This document shows positions 60,629 to 64,000 of a DNA stretch of 64,000 nucleotides, piece after piece. The stretch comes from Rutidosis leptorrhynchoides (taxonomy: Eukaryota; Streptophyta; Magnoliopsida; Asterales; Asteraceae). The notes beneath the pieces were generated by a model. That model was not told the origin of the DNA. It saw only the letters and a list, made by a program, of their open reading frames with translations, and ran no database searches. How positions within the stretch are numbered: the first letter of the stretch is position 1; each line of letters starts with the position of its first letter. Both the position numbers and the translations under genes were made by a program. Location: NCBI RefSeq assembly GCF_046630445.1, contig NC_092333.1:711589001-711653000 (forward strand), in the 5' to 3' direction.

Positions 60629-63600
60629 ATGGCACCGACTACTCGACACACCGTGAATATGAATGAAGAGGAATTCCGTACTTTTCTAGCTTCAAACATA
60701 GCCGCAGTACAGGCTGCGCTACATACCAACAATAACCTTGGATCTAGCAGTACAGGAAATCGTGTAGGATGCACCTACAAAGAATTCACTGCCTGCAAAC
60801 CTTTGGAACTTGATGGAACCGAAGGACCGATCGGATTGAAACGGTGGACCGAGAAGGTCGAATCGGTGTTTGCCATAAGTAAGTGTACTGAAGAGGACAA
60901 AGTGAAGTACGCTACGCATACCTTCACAGGTTCTGCGTTAACATGGTGGAATACCTATCTAGAGCAAGTGGGACAAGACGATGCGTACGCACTACCGTGG
61001 TCAGCATTCAAGCACTTGATGAACGAGAAGTACTGTCCCAGAACCGAGGTCAATAAGCTCAAGACAGAACTTAGAGGGTTACGAACCCAAGGATTTGATA
61101 TTACCACGTACGAAAGACGATTCACAGAATTGTGCCTATTGTGTCCGGGAGCATTCGAAGATGAGGAAGAGAAGATCGACGCGTTTGTGAAAGGATTACC
61201 GGAAAGAATCCAAGAAGATATAAGTTCACACGAGCCCGCCTCCATACAACAGGCATGTAGAATGGCTCACAAACTAGTGAACCAGATTGAAGAAAGAATT
61301 AAAGAACAGACTGCGGAAGAGGCCAATGTGAAGCAAGTCAAAAGAAAGTGGGAGGAAAACGGTGATAAGAATCACCAATACAACAACAACAGCAATTACA
61401 ACAATAATCGCAGCAATTATCCCAACAATCGCAACATCAATCGCAACTACAACAAACGGCCCAACAACAACAACAACAACAACAACAGCAACTACAACAA
61501 TCATCCCAACAACAATAATAACCACAACAACAACAACAATCAGAAGCAGCTATGCCAAAGGTGTGAAAAGAATCACTCGGGGTTCTGCACCAAATTTTGC
61601 AACAAGTGTAAAAGAAATGGTCATAGCGCGGCGAAGTGTGAGGTCTACAGACCAGGGGTTAATAGAACGAAAGGAACAAATGGTGTCGGAACGAGTAATG
61701 GCGGAGCAAGTAGTGTCGGAGCAAGTTATGCCAATGTAGTTTGTTATAAATGTGGAAAACCGGGCCACATTATTAGAAATTGCCCGAACCAGGACAACAC
61801 GAATGGACAAGGCCGTGGAAGAGTTTTCAATATTAATGCGGCAGAGGCACAGGAAGACCCGGAGCTTGTTACGGGTACGTTTCTTATTGACAATAAATCT
61901 GCTTACGTTTTATTTGATTCGGGTGCGGATAGAAGCTATATGAGTAGAGATTTTTGTGCTAAATTAAGTTGTCCATTGACGCCTTTGGATAGTAAATTTT
62001 TACTCGAATTAGCAAATGGTAAATTAATTTCAGCAGATAATATATGTCGGAATCGAGAAATTAAACTGGTTAGCGAAACATTTAAGATTGATTTGATACC
62101 AGTAGAGTTAGGGAGTTTTGATGTGATAATCGGTATGGACTGGTTGAAAGAAGTGAAAGCGGAGATCGTTTGTTACAAAAATGCAATTCGCATTATACGA
62201 GAAAAAGGAAAACCCTTAATGGTGTACGGAGAAAAGGGCAACACGAAGCTACATCTTATTAGTAATTTGAAGGCACAAAAACTAATAAGAAAAGGTTGCT
62301 ATGCTGTTCTAGCACACGTCGAGAAAGTACAAACTGAAGAAAAGAGCATCAATGATGTTCCCATTGCAAAAGAATTTCCCGATGTATTTCCGAAAGAATT
62401 ACCGGGATTACCCCCACATCGATCCGTTGAATTTCAAATAGATCTTGTACTAGGAGCTGCACCAATAGCTCGTGCTCCTTACAGACTCGCACCCAGCGAG
62501 ATGAAAGAACTGCAAAGCCAATTACAAGAACTTTTAGAGCGTGGTTTCATTCGACCAAGCACATCACCGTGGGGAGCTCCTGTTTTGTTTGTCAAGAAGA
62601 AAGATGGTACATTCAGGTTGTGTATCGACTACCGAGAGTTGAACAAACTTACCATCAAGAACCGCTACCCATTACCGAGAATCGACGACTTATTTGATCA
62701 ACTACAAGGCTCGTCTGTTTATTCAAAGATTGACTTACGTTCCGGGTATCATCAAATGCGGGTGAAAGAAGATGATATTCCAAAGACTGCTTTCAGAACA
62801 CGTTACGGTCATTACGAGTTTATGGTCATGCCATTTGGTTTAACTAATGCACCAGCTGTGTTCATGGACCTTATGAACCGAGTGTGTAGACCATACCTTG
62901 ACAAGTTTGTCATTGTTTTCATTGATGACATACTTATTTACTCAAAGAATGACCAAGAACACGGTGAACATTTGAGAAAGGTGTTAGAAGTATTGAGGAA
63001 GGAAGAATTGTACGCTAAGTTTTCAAAGTGTGCATTTTGGTTGGAAGAAGTTCAATTCCTCGATCACATAGTGAACAAAGAAGGTATTAAGGTGGATCCG
63101 GCAAAGATAGAAACTGTTGAAAAGTGGGAAACCCCGAAAACTCCGAAACACATACGCCAGTTTTTAGGACTAGCTGGTTACTACAGAAGGTTCATCCAAG
63201 ACTTTTACAGAATAGCAAAACCCTTGACCGCATTAACGCATAAAGGGAAGAAATTTGAATGGAATGATGAACAAGAGAAAGCGTTTCAGTTATTGAAGAA
63301 AAAGCTAACTACGGCACCTATATTGTCATTGCCTGAAGGGAATGATGATTTTGTGATTTATTGTGACGCATTAAAGCAAGGTCTCGGTTGTGTATTAATG
63401 CAACGAACGAAGGTGATTGCTTATGCGTCTAGACAATTGAAGATTCACGAACAAAATTATACGACGCATGATTTGTAATTAGGCGCAGTTGTTTTTGCAT
63501 TAAAGACTTGGAGGCACTACTTATATGGGGTTAAAAGTATTATATATACCGACCACAAAAGTCTTCAACACATATTTAATCAGAAACAACTGAATATGAG

Positions 63601-64000
63601 GCAGCGTAGGTGGATTGAATTATTGAATGATTACGACTTTGAGATTCGTTACCACTCGGGGAAGGCAAATGTGGTAGCCGATGCCTTGAGCAGGAAGGAC
63701 AGAGAACCCGTTCGAGTAAAATCTATGAATATAATGATTCATAATAACCTTACTACTCAAATAAAGGAGGCGCAACAAGGAGTTTTAAAAGAGGGAAATT
63801 TAAAGGATGAAATACCCAAAGGATCGGAGAAGCATCTTAATATTCGGTAAGACGGAACCCGGTATAGGGCTGAAAGGATTTGGGTACCAAAATTTGGAGA
63901 TATGAGAGAAATGGTACTTAGAGAAGCTCATAAAACCAGATACTCAATACATCCTGGAACGGGAAAGATGTACAAGGATCTCAAGAAACATTTTTGGTGG
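60629..64000 (+). pseudogene. E3 gag-pol (fossil), partial at window end
   Basis: Same domains and order as E2: gag core, Asn-rich linker (about 61,375-61,545), two CCHC knuckles ([28 protein letters not shown]), protease [11 protein letters not shown] with [11 protein letters not shown], RNase H with [11 protein letters not shown] and VADALSRK. Unlike E2 it continues into the integrase zinc-binding (H2C2) region: EAHKTRYSIHPGTGKMYKDL, then KKHFWW at the window edge. About one break. Confidence 0.9.

Larger units (their letters stand above)
55396..64000 (+). mobile_element. Element E3: family E Ty3 retrotransposon with F-box ORF, runs off the window
   Basis: The innermost visible element: 5' LTR (55396-58643), primer site, acidic ORF (58853-59467), F-box ORF (59604-60287), gag-pol from 60629 past the window end. 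It is inserted in the pol of E2, a member of its own family. It is closely similar to E2 throughout, with about one break in the visible coding part. The rest of integrase, any chromodomain and the 3' LTR lie outside. Confidence 0.93.

Noticed and set aside
46800-64000. E2 and E3 as an assembly duplication
   Set aside because: They differ at many scattered sites and E3 starts at an exact LTR end inside E2 pol, which fits a nested insertion; long reads would settle it.

Overview
This is a plant nuclear genome window, almost entirely repeat-derived. It is AT-rich, full of Ty3 and Ty1 LTR retrotransposons, LINE pieces and small DNA transposons, with plant initiator-Met-tRNA type primer binding sites and one plant DUF295-type gene. 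The style of the retroelement proteins and of the GC-rich LTR hairpins fits a eudicot with a large repeat-rich genome, probably Asteraceae. That assignment is inference from familiarity, not a database result.

Region 1-22,492 is a patchwork. An LTR end (1-256) abuts a TIR DNA transposon (257 to about 2,577). A minus-strand LINE (about 3,070-7,440) is broken up by a PIF/Harbinger-like derivative (about 4,156-5,141) and by a Mutator-like non-autonomous element with a 10-bp target duplication (5,324-6,838). A bounded Ty1/copia element follows (7,451-12,187, TSD TTATG on both sides). The only convincing host gene is a DUF295/KIB1-like beta-propeller protein (12,446-13,594). A second minus-strand LINE (about 13,864-19,300) is interrupted by a hAT-like MITE and by an unidentified insert of about 2.3 kb. 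An LTR fragment (to 21,476) and a MULE N-terminal ORF complete this part.

Region 22,493-64,000 is one deep nest of LTR retrotransposons, each cut by the next: copia G (22,493) is cut by B (minus, 23,902), then C (minus, gag-only, 25,310), D (plus, 32,225), E1 (plus, 37,571), F (minus, 41,223), E2 (plus, 46,800) and E3 (plus, 55,396). Only left halves are visible for most of them, so the right halves should lie beyond the window in mirror order. E1, E2 and E3 are one family.

The most striking observation is in family E. Between the 5' LTR and gag-pol of this Ty3 (Tekay/Del-like) element lie two extra ORFs. One encodes a 204-aa acidic protein; the other a 227-aa F-box protein resembling plant At2g35280-type F-box proteins. 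Both are present at the same place in E2 and E3. Counting by eye, the F-box ORF differs mostly at synonymous sites between copies, whereas the acidic ORF differs mostly at amino-acid-changing sites. An LTR retrotransposon that carries, and apparently maintains, an F-box gene could use the host SCF ubiquitin ligase, by analogy with viral F-box proteins. That role is a hypothesis.
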